Assembly (NCBI RefSeq): GCF_001687365.1
Contig: NZ_LGLV01000005.1
Coordinates: forward strand, 248,001 to 312,000
Length of the DNA: 64,000 bases
From: Pararhizobium polonicum
GTDB taxonomy: Bacteria; Pseudomonadota; Alphaproteobacteria; Rhizobiales; Rhizobiaceae
Direction: 5' to 3'
A program made the translations under genes and the position numbers. Positions 9,633 through 18,620 of the stretch are shown one piece after another. The notes beneath the pieces were generated by a model. The model made no database searches. It was not told the DNA's origin and saw only the letters and a list, made by a program, of their open reading frames with translations. Positions within the stretch are counted from its first letter, which is position 1. Each line of letters starts with the position of its first letter.

Positions 9633-11534
9633 ATGATGAAGAACAAGGCCGGCTGGGTGGCCCTTATTGTCCTGGCAGCAGCATCCTTGCTGATGGTTTT
9701 CTTTGTCCTGCCCAATATCAACAGCGGCAAGGATACGGTGACGGCCGACGCTCCGGCGGACAATGCCGTGAAGCCTGCGGATACGAAGGGTGCGCGGCCG
9801 ACGGCTGAAAGCGAAACGGCTGCTGCCGCACCCGCCGAAACGGATGCCAAGCCTGCCGATGCCAAGTCTGCCGATCCGGCAGCCGCGTGGACGGTGCCGG
9901 GCTTCGATGTCCTGCGCGTCGAACCGGACGGCTCGACCGTGATTGCCGGACGCGCGCAGCCCAATACCAAGCTTGAGATCGTCAACGGCGAAACGGTCGT
10001 CGGCAGCACGGATGTCGGCGCGACCGGCGATTTCGCCGCGATCTTCGACAAGCCGCTTCCGGCCGGCGACTATCAGCTGACGCTGCGCAGCGTCGGCGAC
10101 AACGGCGTGACCAAATCCTCGGAAGAAGTGGCCACCGTCTCGATCCCCAAGGACAAGGCCGGCGAGCTTCTCGCCATGGTCTCGAAGCCGGGCGAAGCGA
10201 GCCGCATTATCACCAAGCCGGTGGCGGAAGCCGCCGGTCAGGCCGCCGATACGGCAGCTGCTGCCAATGAGGTGGCGGAGGTTGAACAACCTGCACCCGC
10301 CGCATCTGCAACCGACACCGCAAAACCGGCCGATACGGCAGCCGCGACACAGACCCCGGCAACGGCTGACGCAGCTCCGGTCCCTGCCGCAGGCGACAAA
10401 TCGGCCGTTGCCGTGTCGGCGGTCGAAATCGAAGGCAAGAAGATCTTCGTGGCCGGCAATGCCAAGGCCGGCGCGCTGGTGCGCATCTATGCCGACGACG
10501 CGCTGGTCGGTGAAACCAAAGCCGATGCGGAGGGACGCTTTGTCGTCGACGGTACGATCGATCTTCCCGTCGGCAATCACACGATCCGGGCCGACATGAT
10601 GGGTGCCGATGGCAGCAAGGTCGAGCTGCGCGCTGCCGTGCCGTTCGATCGTCCTGTGGGCGATCAGGTGGCAGCGGTTGCGCAGGGCAACGCACAAGGT
10701 TCCGTCGTTCCGTTCGAGGGCGGCAGTTTTGACGGTTTGAGGCTTGAAGCGACCAAGGCACTCGGCCTGCTCAAGGGCCTGTTTGCCGATGGTAAGGTCC
10801 CCTCGGACGAGGAACTGGCCGCGGCGCGCTCCGCCACCGAAATCGCCCTGAAGTCGCTTGCCGATTTCAAGGTTGCCGACAACCTGGATGCCAATGTCAA
10901 GGAAACGGCGGCAAAGACGGCCAAAGCCGCCACCGAGGCGCTGGCCATGCTGAAGGGGCTGCCGCATGACGCGGCTAGCGTTTCGGCGTCGCTCGGCAAG
11001 ATCGAGGCCGCCGTTGGCTCGGCGCTGATGCCGCGCACCGACGGGACCGGCAACAACGCGGTTGCCGCCGAAACGACGACGCCGGCACCGGCAGGGGACA
11101 ACACCGCCGCTGCCACGACACCGGCTGTCGGCGATGTTGCAAAGCCTGCGACGGAGACGGCGGAAAAGCCGGCTGCTGAACCGGCCACACCTTCCGCGGA
11201 GTCAGGCGCTGCCGCTACGGCAACCGGCAACGCTGCTGCCGCGACCACGCCGGCAACGGGGCAGGCCGCTGCCGAGCCGGAAACCGTCCAGCAGGCGCCG
11301 CTCAAGCAGAGCAAGACCTCGGTCATCATCCGCCGCGGCGATACGCTCTGGCAGATCTCGCGCCGCGTTTATGGCGCGGGCGTGCGCTACACGACGATCT
11401 ATCTCGCCAACGAGGACCAGATCACCAACCCGGACCGTATCCTGCCGGGCCAGGTTTTCGGCGTGCCGGACACGGCGATGTCGGAGACCGAATCGGAAGC
11501 GATACACCGCAAGCACGTGAAGCATCAGCCCTGA
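9633..11534 (+). CDS. Large LysM-domain peptidoglycan-binding protein with Ala/Pro-rich linkers
   Basis: About 633 aa. The N-terminus has one membrane segment (GWVALIVLAAASLLMVFFVLP), likely an anchor. Two beta-sandwich-like repeats follow, around PGFDVLRVEPDGSTVIAGRAQP and VEIEGKKIFVAGNAKAGALV, both resembling bacterial Ig-like or carboxypeptidase-regulatory folds. They are separated by Ala/Pro/Thr-rich linkers, and the C-terminus has a LysM domain (SVIIRRGDTLWQISRRVYG to DRILPGQVFGVP). A cell-envelope structural role bound to peptidoglycan is inferred. The start is set by TTGGAG six bases before ATG 9633; ATGs at 9627 and 9636 are alternatives. A strong terminator follows. Confidence 0.8.
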   Translation: MMKNKAGWVALIVLAAASLLMVFFVLPNINSGKDTVTADAPADNAVKPADTKGARPTAESETAAAAPAETDAKPADAKSADPAAAWTVPGFDVLRVEPDGSTVIAGRAQPNTKLEIVNGETVVGSTDVGATGDFAAIFDKPLPAGDYQLTLRSVGDNGVTKSSEEVATVSIPKDKAGELLAMVSKPGEASRIITKPVAEAAGQAADTAAAANEVAEVEQPAPAASATDTAKPADTAAATQTPATADAAPVPAAGDKSAVAVSAVEIEGKKIFVAGNAKAGALVRIYADDALVGETKADAEGRFVVDGTIDLPVGNHTIRADMMGADGSKVELRAAVPFDRPVGDQVAAVAQGNAQGSVVPFEGGSFDGLRLEATKALGLLKGLFADGKVPSDEELAAARSATEIALKSLADFKVADNLDANVKETAAKTAKAATEALAMLKGLPHDAASVSASLGKIEAAVGSALMPRTDGTGNNAVAAETTTPAPAGDNTAAATTPAVGDVAKPATETAEKPAAEPATPSAESGAAATATGNAAAATTPATGQAAAEPETVQQAPLKQSKTSVIIRRGDTLWQISRRVYGAGVRYTTIYLANEDQITNPDRILPGQVFGVPDTAMSETESEAIHRKHVKHQP

Positions 11535-11589
11535 CGGCTTTTTGCGGCGCGCTCCATTGCGGCGGGCGACGATGAGACCTATCTGAACC

Positions 11590-11627
11590 ATCAAAAGCGG
11601 CGCCTTGAGAAAGGCGCCGCTTTTGAT
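11590..11627. terminator. Strong bidirectional intrinsic terminator
   Basis: ATCAAAAGCGGCGCC pairs perfectly with GGCGCCGCTTTTGAT around an eight-base loop, with T-runs on both sides. It ends LysM-gene transcription and isolates the following ABC exporter gene. Confidence 0.9.
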
Positions 11628-11746
11628 TGGAAAATTGCATGCACGTCTTTCGTTTCGATGTCTTCAGTCGCATGACATTGCGAGCGTGCATGACGGCTGA
11701 CCCCTGTCCGTAAGACGGGCGGCCACGAACGACGGCGGGAAACAAC

Positions 11747-13633
11747 GTGACAGCACAGAAGAAGACGGTATCGGCGGATGCGGGCAATCCGCTGCAGACG
11801 ATCATCAACCTCTGGCCCTATATGTGGCCGAGCGACCGTGCCGACCTGAAGATGCGCGTCGTCTGGGCGACGGTCATTCTGCTGATCGCCAAGGTCGTGC
11901 TGCTGCTCGTGCCCTATTTCTTCAAATGGTCGACCGACGCGCTGAACGGCAAAACCGATCTCGTTGGCGCAATGCCTGTGGTCTTCACCGGCGCCGTCAT
12001 GCTGGTGCTGGCCTACAATCTGGCCCGGCTGCTGCAGGCGGGGCTCAACCAGCTGCGCGACGCGCTGTTTGCCAGTGTCGGCCAGCATGCGGTGCGCCAG
12101 CTCGCCTACCGCACCTTCGTCCACATGCATCAGCTGTCGCTGCGCTTCCATCTGGAACGCCGCACCGGCGGCCTGTCGCGCATCATCGAGCGTGGTACCA
12201 AGGGCATCGAGACGATCGTCCGCTTCACCATCCTCAACACCGTGCCGACGCTGATCGAGTTCCTGATGACGGCGATCATCTTCTGGTGGGGATACGGCTT
12301 CAACTATCTGCTGGTGACGGCCGTCACCGTCGTCCTCTATATCTGGTTCACCATCAAGGCGAGCGACTGGCGCATCGGCATCCGCCGCGCCATGAACGAC
12401 AGCGATACCGATGCCAACACCAAGGCGATCGATTCGCTCCTGAACTTCGAGACCGTCAAATATTTCGGTAACGAGGAGATGGAGGCGAAACGCTTCGACC
12501 AGTCGATGGAACGCTACGAGCGCTCGGCGACGCAGGTCTGGACCTCGCTCGGCTGGCTGAACTTCGGCCAGGCGGTGATCTTCGGCGCCGGCACGGCGAT
12601 CATGATGGTGATGTCGGCCCTGGCCGTGCAGCGAGGCGAGCAGACGCTTGGTGATTTCGTCTTCATCAACGCCATGCTGATGCAGCTGTCGATCCCGCTC
12701 AATTTCATCGGCTTCGTCTATCGCGAAATTCGCCAGGGCCTGACCGATATCGAACAGATGTTCGACCTGCTCGAAGTCGAGGCCGAGGTCGTGGACAGAC
12801 CGGACGCGGTGGAGCTGGTGATCGACAAGGGCGCCATCGCCTTCAAGGACGTGCACTTCGCCTATGATCCCGCCCGGCCGATCCTCAAGGGGATCAGCTT
12901 CGAGGTGCCGGCCGGCAAGACCGTCGCCGTCGTCGGCCCATCCGGCGCCGGCAAGTCGACGCTGTCGCGGCTTCTCTATCGTTTCTACGATGTGCAGGAA
13001 GGCGCCATCACCATCGACGGTCAGGACGTGCGCGGCGTCAGGCAGAAATCCTTGCGCGCCGTCATCGGCATGGTGCCGCAGGATACGGTGCTGTTCAACG
13101 ACACCATCGCCTACAATATCCGCTATGGCCGCACATCGGCCACCCAGGCCGAGATCGAGGCGGCAGCCGACATCGCCCAGATCGGCGGCTTTATCAAAAG
13201 TCTGCCGGAAGGCTACGGTGCCATGGTCGGCGAGCGCGGCCTGAAACTGTCGGGCGGCGAAAAGCAGCGCGTGGCGATTGCCCGCACCGTGCTGAAAAGT
13301 CCGCCGATCCTCATCCTCGACGAGGCGACCTCGGCACTCGATACCCGCACCGAACAGGAAATCCAGACCGCACTCGATATCGTCTCGCAGAACCGCACGA
13401 CACTGGTCATCGCCCACCGCCTGTCGACGGTCATTCATGCCGACGAGATCATCGTCTTGAAGGACGGCGGTATCGCCGAGCGCGGCACGCACGGAGAACT
13501 GATCGACCGCGACGGCCTCTACGCCTCCATGTGGAACCGCCAGCGCGAGGCGACGCAGGCCGAGGAAACGCTGAAGAAGGTGCGCGAGAACGACGATCTG
13601 GGTGTCGTGGTGCGCGGCGCTGCGGCAGTCTGA
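11747..13633 (+). CDS. Atm1/HMT1-type ABC exporter (permease-ATPase fusion)
   Basis: A 628-aa half-transporter with about six membrane helices in residues 35-330, followed by a nucleotide-binding domain. That domain has Walker [10 protein letters not shown], signature LSGGEKQR, Walker B ILILDEATSALD and the H-loop AHRLST. Length, the YFGNEEMEAKRFD segment and overall pattern fit the Atm1 family, which exports glutathione-linked or iron-sulfur-related compounds and protects against heavy metals; it would act as an inner-membrane homodimer. The start is GTG with a weak GGCGGGA site. No ISC/SUF genes are adjacent. Confidence 0.85.
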   Translation: MTAQKKTVSADAGNPLQTIINLWPYMWPSDRADLKMRVVWATVILLIAKVVLLLVPYFFKWSTDALNGKTDLVGAMPVVFTGAVMLVLAYNLARLLQAGLNQLRDALFASVGQHAVRQLAYRTFVHMHQLSLRFHLERRTGGLSRIIERGTKGIETIVRFTILNTVPTLIEFLMTAIIFWWGYGFNYLLVTAVTVVLYIWFTIKASDWRIGIRRAMNDSDTDANTKAIDSLLNFETVKYFGNEEMEAKRFDQSMERYERSATQVWTSLGWLNFGQAVIFGAGTAIMMVMSALAVQRGEQTLGDFVFINAMLMQLSIPLNFIGFVYREIRQGLTDIEQMFDLLEVEAEVVDRPDAVELVIDKGAIAFKDVHFAYDPARPILKGISFEVPAGKTVAVVGPSGAGKSTLSRLLYRFYDVQEGAITIDGQDVRGVRQKSLRAVIGMVPQDTVLFNDTIAYNIRYGRTSATQAEIEAAADIAQIGGFIKSLPEGYGAMVGERGLKLSGGEKQRVAIARTVLKSPPILILDEATSALDTRTEQEIQTALDIVSQNRTTLVIAHRLSTVIHADEIIVLKDGGIAERGTHGELIDRDGLYASMWNRQREATQAEETLKKVRENDDLGVVVRGAAAV

Positions 13634-13639
13634 ACGGGA

Positions 13640-13740
13640 GCGCTGAGCGATGAGTGAGCAGTGGATAGTGAGCTTTCTTGGAACTTCTCGCCGATCACGA
13701 CGCACTAACGACTACCAACAGGGGCTTTTTCCCTGTACGT
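13640..13740. repeat. Stuttering short-repeat intergenic sequence (copy 1)
   Basis: The gap before psd contains a chain of near-identical 7-9 base units (GATGAGTGAGCAGTGGATAGTGAG), followed by inverse-looking units (GACGCACTAACGACTACC). A related sequence occurs between fabD and fabG at 37955-38045. It looks like an imperfect large stem made of degenerate tandem units, a repeat class and not a gene. Confidence 0.5.
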
Positions 13741-13773
13741 CCTAGCCGAACGAAAATCTGGAGACGTGAGTTC

Positions 13774-14472
13774 ATGAGCTTGATCAATACAGTGCGCAAC
13801 ACGCTGGTGCCGGTGCATAAGGAAGGTTACCCCTTCATCGCCGGTTTCTTCGTCGTTTCGCTGGTTCTCGGCTTTCTCTGGGAGCCGCTGATGTGGATCG
13901 GCTTCATCCTCACCGCCTGGTGCGCCTATTTCTTCCGCGATCCCGAACGCATGACGCCGCTCGATGACGATCTGGTGATCAGCCCGGCCGACGGCCGTGT
14001 CTCGTCGATCGCGATGATGACGCCACCGGAGGAGCTTGGGCTCGGAACCGTGCCGATGCTGCGTATTACCGTGTTCATGAACGTGTTCAATTGCCATGTG
14101 AACCGCGCGCCCGTGCGGGGAACCATTCGCCGCATCGCCTACCGCGCCGGCAAGTTCGTCAACGCCGAACTGGACAAGGCAAGCCACGAGAACGAGCGCA
14201 ACGGTCTGGTCATCGAAACCACCCATGGCGAGATCGGCGTCGTCCAGATCGCCGGTCTTGTCGCCCGCCGCATCGTCTGCTGGTCGGTGCCGAACGATGC
14301 GCTGCAGGCTGGCGAACGCTTCGGCCTCATCCGCTTCGGTTCCCGCCTTGACGTCTTCCTGCCGGAAGGTGCCGAGCCGCGCGTCAGCCTCGGCCAGACG
14401 GCGATCGCCGGTGAAACCGTGCTGGCCGAATTCGGTTCGGCCAAGGGCCCGGTCATCAGCCGCCGCGGTTGA
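13774..14472 (+). CDS. psd: Phosphatidylserine decarboxylase (short PSD-A type)
   Basis: A 232-aa proenzyme that converts phosphatidylserine to phosphatidylethanolamine at the inner membrane. Two hydrophobic segments lie near residues 20-55, followed by [10 protein letters not shown] and the C-terminal RFGSRLD, whose Gly-Ser is the self-cleavage site generating the pyruvoyl cofactor. The short length is typical of the alphaproteobacterial form. The ATG at 13774 is chosen for register; the frame is open upstream but falls in repeat sequence. pssA, the preceding pathway step, follows 32 bases downstream. Confidence 0.92.
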   Translation: MSLINTVRNTLVPVHKEGYPFIAGFFVVSLVLGFLWEPLMWIGFILTAWCAYFFRDPERMTPLDDDLVISPADGRVSSIAMMTPPEELGLGTVPMLRITVFMNVFNCHVNRAPVRGTIRRIAYRAGKFVNAELDKASHENERNGLVIETTHGEIGVVQIAGLVARRIVCWSVPNDALQAGERFGLIRFGSRLDVFLPEGAEPRVSLGQTAIAGETVLAEFGSAKGPVISRRG

Positions 14473-14504
14473 TGACACCAGCGAAACAGGAACAGGAGCA
14501 GCCC

Positions 14505-15356
14505 ATGGAAACGCCCTTTCCGTCCTTTGAACCGAACGGCCCGAATGACGAGGCGCGCGGGCCGCGCCTGCGGGAAATCCCGCTGCGGCTGATCGTGCCC
14601 AATGTGATCACCGTGCTGGCCATCTGCGCCGGCCTTTCCGGCGTCCGGCTCGCCTTTGAGAACCGGTTCGAGCTTGCCGTCGCCATGGTTCTGGTTGCCG
14701 CCTTCCTCGACGGCATCGACGGCCGCGTCGCCCGCCTGATGAAGGCGACGTCGAAGTTCGGCGCCCAGATGGATTCGCTCGCCGATATCGTCAATTTCGG
14801 CGTTGCACCGGCGCTGGTGCTCTATGCTTTCGTTCTCGACCAGGCCCGTTCGCTGGGCTGGATCGCAGCGCTGATCTATGTGATTGCGGCCGGCCTGCGC
14901 CTTGCCCGCTTCAATGTCATGTCGGAGCGCGAGGTCAAGGCCACCTGGCAGTCGGAATATTTCGTCGGCGTACCGGCGCCGGCCGGCGCCATGCTGATGC
15001 TGCTGCCGATGTATCTGGGTCTTCTCGGGCTGGTGCCGGACCGTACGGTGGCGATCATCTCGTCGGGCTATACGGTGCTGATCGCCTTCCTGCTGGTCAG
15101 CCGCCTGCCGGTCTGGTCGGGCAAGTCGGAAAATCGCGTGCGCCGCGATCTGGTCCTGCCGATCATCCTCTTCGTCGTCCTCTATGTTGCGACGCTGATG
15201 AGCTTCACCTGGGAAACCATGGTGGTCACGGCGGTCGGCTACCTGCTGAGCCTGCCCTTCGGCGCGCGCAAATGGCAGAAGAAATACGGCGGCTGGCCGC
15301 TGCATCCCGATCACCCGACGCCGGTCGAGGATGGATTGCCGGGCGATAATAAGTAG
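14505..15356 (+). CDS. pssA: CDP-diacylglycerol-serine O-phosphatidyltransferase
   Basis: A 283-aa multispanning enzyme making phosphatidylserine from CDP-diacylglycerol and serine. The CDP-alcohol phosphotransferase motif DGx2ARx8Gx3Dx3D is complete (DGRVAR through MDSLAD, around residues 65-90). AGGAG lies six bases before ATG 14505; an in-frame ATG at 14472 would add 11 residues and overlap the psd stop, but lacks such a site. Together with psd it forms the two-step phosphatidylethanolamine operon, closed by a strong terminator. Confidence 0.93.
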   Translation: METPFPSFEPNGPNDEARGPRLREIPLRLIVPNVITVLAICAGLSGVRLAFENRFELAVAMVLVAAFLDGIDGRVARLMKATSKFGAQMDSLADIVNFGVAPALVLYAFVLDQARSLGWIAALIYVIAAGLRLARFNVMSEREVKATWQSEYFVGVPAPAGAMLMLLPMYLGLLGLVPDRTVAIISSGYTVLIAFLLVSRLPVWSGKSENRVRRDLVLPIILFVVLYVATLMSFTWETMVVTAVGYLLSLPFGARKWQKKYGGWPLHPDHPTPVEDGLPGDNK

Positions 15357-15370
15357 CTTCGGGTTACCAG

Positions 15371-15407
15371 AAAAAGCCGCCGCGATCAATTTCGCGGCGG
15401 CTTTTTT
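15371..15407. terminator. Intrinsic terminator of psd-pssA
   Basis: AAAAAGCCGCCGCGA pairs with TCGCGGCGGCTTTTTT across a short loop and ends in a T-run, 15 bases after pssA. Confidence 0.92.
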
Positions 15408-15429
15408 GGGGATATTGAAGGCTTCAATC

Positions 15430-15512
15430 CCGGTAGACGATAACCCAGTATCCGGCTTTCCCGCACGATGAACTGCTTGTCCGTCTCGGCCTGACCGGGG
15501 CCGGCCGGCGGC
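15430..15512 (-). pseudogene. Decayed duplicate of the SDR gene 3' end
   Basis: Read on the minus strand, this stretch encodes GPGQAETDKQFIVRESRI then LGYRLPG. It aligns without gaps to the C-terminus of the intact SDR gene (17757-17839; GPDQTETGKLFIVRENRIVD). About 18 of 83 bases differ by hand count, and the stop codon is lost. It has the same orientation as the SDR gene and lies on the far side of the Tet(M)-like gene, so the GTPase gene is bracketed by direct repeats of the SDR 3' end. Confidence 0.8.
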
Positions 15513-15744
15513 TTTCGGCGGTTTGATCCGGTAAGTTGCAACAGCTGTTTCCTTCGCCATCCGCCTCAAAACCGCGCCATGGCCGTTCTTGACATATCTT
15601 CGGACAGGCCTTTAGAGTTCGGCGCGCGTCGCCACAAACAACCGGTGGCCACGCCGAACGACTGTAACGAGCACGGAGAGGTTCCCATGCGCCGACTCAT
15701 TTCTCACGAAAATCACATTCGAAATTCTGAGAAATCGAGGGCAC

Positions 15745-17724
15745 ATGCGTATTTTGAATCTGGGCATCCTCGCCCATGTGGACGCGGGCAAGACTAGCCT
15801 TACGGAACGACTGCTTTTTGATGCCGGCGTCATCGACACGCTCGGCAGCGTCGATACCGGCAACACGCAGACGGACAGTCTCGAGCTTGAGCGGCAACGC
15901 GGCATTACCATCCGCGCCGCCGTGGTGTCTTTCACGATCGACGATACGGTCGTCAATCTCATCGATACGCCCGGTCACCCGGACTTCATCGCGGAAGTCG
16001 AGCGGGTGCTTGGATTGCTGGACGCAGCGGTGGTCGTTGTTTCGGCGGTCGAAGGCGTGCAGGCACAGACGCGGGTACTGGTGCGGGCATTGCAGCGTCT
16101 TGCCGTTCCGTTCGTGTTCTTCATCAACAAGGTCGATCGTCTCGGGGCGCGATACGACGACGTGCTGGAGGTCCTTGCCAGCCAGCTGCCGGTTCGGCCC
16201 ATCGCCATGTCGGCGATCAACGAGGCCGGCAGCAAGCTTGCTCAGGTGGAAGCACACGATCCGGGACGCGAACCGCTTTTCACAGCCCTATGCGAGACAC
16301 TGGCGGAAAACGACGAGGTATTGCTCAGCGACTATGTCCTTGCCCCCGATCGCCTGACCGCTGAAAGACTTCAGCGCTCACTGGCAGATCAGGTGGCTGC
16401 TGGGCTGGTGCATCCGGCCTTTGGCGGAGCGGCGATGACCGGCGCCGGCGTGCCGGCCCTGACTGCGGCCATTGCAACGATGCTGCCCTGCCGCCGCCGC
16501 GATCCGGACGGGCCGGTTGCCGGGAAAATCTTCAAGATCGAGCGCGGATGGGGCGGCGAAAAGCTGGCCTACATGCACCTGACATCCGGCACGGTCCAGC
16601 TCCGGCAAACTCTGGACCTGCCCAAAGGCCCGGCACGGGTGACTGCGATCCATGTTTTCGAAGAAGGCCGGGTCCGCAACGTTGCCAGCGTCCGCGCCGG
16701 GCAGATTGCCCGTATCAGCGGTCTCGGCGGCGCCCGGATCGGGGATGCGGTGGGCACCGATCTGCTCCTGGGCGGCCGGTCTCACTTTGCCCCGCCCACC
16801 CTTGAAACCCGGGTCCTGGCCCGCCGACCGTCCGACAGCGCAGCGCTCTGGCTGGCGCTGAACCAGTTGGCCGAGCAGGACCCTTTGATCAATCTGCGCC
16901 GCAACGAGGAGGCGGGCGAAGTCTTCCTGTCCTTGTATGGCGAGGTGCAGAAGGAGGTCATCCAATCGACCTTGCTGACGGATTTCGGCCTGGAAGCGGC
17001 GTTTGAGGAGAGCACCGTCATCTGTGTGGAGAGGGTTATTGGTGCCGGTAGCGGCCTTCAAACCATCTTCAAGGAGCCCAATCCGTTCCTCGCCACCGTC
17101 GGACTGCGCGTCGAACCGCGGCCGCACGGGGCGGGCAACAGCTTCGCGCTGGACGTGGACATAGGCCAGATGCCGGCGAGCTTCTACCGGGCGGTCGAGG
17201 AAACCGTCTTTGAAACGCTGAAGCAGGGTTTCTTCGGCTGGCAGGTGATCGATTGCCATGTGGCGATGATCGCTGCCCGCCACAGTTCCCCGTCCAGTAC
17301 CGCCGCTGACTTCCGGCAGCTGACACCCCTGGTGCTGGCAACCGCCCTGTCAGCCGCACAAACCGTCATATGCGAGCCCATCGACCGCCTTGACATAGAA
17401 ACCCCTGCGGAGACCTTGAACGGCTTGCTGACCTTGCTTGCGAAATCCGGCGTCGCGATGACGGACTCGGTGATCGCCAATGGCGTAGCTCGGCTGGAAG
17501 GCACCGTGGCATCTGCGGCGGTCCAAGGCATTCAGCAGCAATTGCCGGGGCTGACGAGCGGCATGGGGACGATGGAGGCGTCTTTCGATCACTATGCGCC
17601 AATGGCCGGCGCCCCGCGTTCACGCCAACGTTCGGGCGCCGATCCGTTCAATGGGAGCGAATATCTGTTGCGCATGCGCCGAAACTCCGCCGGACCTGAT
17701 CCGGTGCGGGAAAAGGGAGGTTAG
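15745..17724 (+). CDS. Tet(M)/OtrA-like ribosomal protection GTPase (EF-G superfamily)
   Basis: This 659-aa translational GTPase begins at the G domain: G1 AHVDAGKTS (residues 10-18), G2 RGITI, G3 DTPGHPDF and G4 NKVD. Domains II to V follow as in tetracycline ribosomal-protection proteins (about 640-660 aa), and it is shorter than EF-G. Members bind the ribosome and release tetracycline; whether this one confers resistance or has another ribosome function cannot be read from sequence. It has its own gap upstream and is convergent with the SDR gene. A remnant of that SDR's 3' end lies upstream, pointing to insertion at the SDR 3' end. Confidence 0.85.
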   Translation: MRILNLGILAHVDAGKTSLTERLLFDAGVIDTLGSVDTGNTQTDSLELERQRGITIRAAVVSFTIDDTVVNLIDTPGHPDFIAEVERVLGLLDAAVVVVSAVEGVQAQTRVLVRALQRLAVPFVFFINKVDRLGARYDDVLEVLASQLPVRPIAMSAINEAGSKLAQVEAHDPGREPLFTALCETLAENDEVLLSDYVLAPDRLTAERLQRSLADQVAAGLVHPAFGGAAMTGAGVPALTAAIATMLPCRRRDPDGPVAGKIFKIERGWGGEKLAYMHLTSGTVQLRQTLDLPKGPARVTAIHVFEEGRVRNVASVRAGQIARISGLGGARIGDAVGTDLLLGGRSHFAPPTLETRVLARRPSDSAALWLALNQLAEQDPLINLRRNEEAGEVFLSLYGEVQKEVIQSTLLTDFGLEAAFEESTVICVERVIGAGSGLQTIFKEPNPFLATVGLRVEPRPHGAGNSFALDVDIGQMPASFYRAVEETVFETLKQGFFGWQVIDCHVAMIAARHSSPSSTAADFRQLTPLVLATALSAAQTVICEPIDRLDIETPAETLNGLLTLLAKSGVAMTDSVIANGVARLEGTVASAAVQGIQQQLPGLTSGMGTMEASFDHYAPMAGAPRSRQRSGADPFNGSEYLLRMRRNSAGPDPVREKGG

Positions 17725-17751
17725 CCGCTTTTGGGTTCCGGTTTCCGGCGA

Positions 17752-18492
17752 TCAGTCCGGCAGGCGATAATCGACGATCCGGTTTTCGCGGACGATGAAA
17801 AGCTTGCCGGTTTCGGTCTGATCGGGGCCGACCAGCGGCAGCAGTTTTTCAGCCACCTCCGAAGGATGCGGCAGGGTCTGGGGATCTTCGCCGGGAATGG
17901 CCTGCGCCCGCATCGCGGTGCGGGTCGCGCCCGGATCGACCGAGAGGATGCGCAGCGGCAGGCGCTGCGTTTCGCCGGCCCAGGTGCGGGCCAAGGCTTC
18001 GACCGCAGCCTTGGAGGCGGAGTAGGGCCCCCAGAAGGGCTTGCACTTGTGTGCGGCGCTGGACGACAGGATGAGCGCGCGTCCGGCATCCGACTGCTGC
18101 AGCAGCGGATCGACCGAACGGATCAGCCGCCAGGTGGCGGTGACGTTCACCGTCATCACCTTTTCGAACACCTTGGCCTCGACATGGCCGATCGGCGAGA
18201 TGACGCCGAGAACGCCGGCATTGGCGACGAGGATATCGAGCTTGCCCCAGCGCTCGTGGATGGCGCCGCCGAGCTTGTCGATCGCCGTCATGTCGGCAAG
18301 ATCGAACGGGACCAGCGTTGCCGGCAATCCGCCCGCGGCCTTGATGGCATCGTCAAGATCTTCGAGGCCGCCAACGGTGCGGGCGCAGGCGATCACCTGC
18401 GCACCGGCCTTGGCCAGCGCGAGCGCGGTAAAATAGCCGATGCCGCGCGACGCGCCTGTGACCAGTGCTATGCGGCCGGTGAGATCGATCAT
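17752..18492 (-). CDS. Short-chain dehydrogenase/reductase
   Basis: A 246-aa classical SDR with the cofactor-binding TGASRGIG near residue 13, NAG motif (VANAGVLG), catalytic serine in SSSAAH and the active-site YSASK. The substrate is unknown. It is read from the minus strand downstream of purF, with a gap of about 130 bases. Its 3' end is duplicated, diverged, at 15430-15512 on the other side of the Tet(M)-like gene. Confidence 0.88.
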   Translation of the reverse strand: MIDLTGRIALVTGASRGIGYFTALALAKAGAQVIACARTVGGLEDLDDAIKAAGGLPATLVPFDLADMTAIDKLGGAIHERWGKLDILVANAGVLGVISPIGHVEAKVFEKVMTVNVTATWRLIRSVDPLLQQSDAGRALILSSSAAHKCKPFWGPYSASKAAVEALARTWAGETQRLPLRILSVDPGATRTAMRAQAIPGEDPQTLPHPSEVAEKLLPLVGPDQTETGKLFIVRENRIVDYRLPD

Positions 18493-18620
18493 GTCTGGAT
18501 GGCTCCGGAATTCATTGGATGCGGGCTTGCTGCCACAGGTTCAGGCGAATGCGCAAGCCGCACAGCAGGACTTTGAACAGGCGAGGGGCTTTCCCCCGAA
18601 ACGTTTCCGATTCAGGGGGC

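Noticed and set aside
9591-10967. 458-codon antisense frame over the LysM gene
   Set aside because: No motifs and Arg/Gly/Cys-rich shadow composition; the LysM gene is clearly coding.
11591-13705. 700-codon open frame antisense to the Atm1-type ABC gene
   Set aside because: Composition (Asp, His, Arg, Gly rich) is a shadow of high-GC codon bias; the plus-strand gene has all ABC motifs.
14139-15569. 476-codon antisense frame over psd-pssA
   Set aside because: Shadow of real genes; only the 83-base SDR-like segment, in another frame, has independent support.
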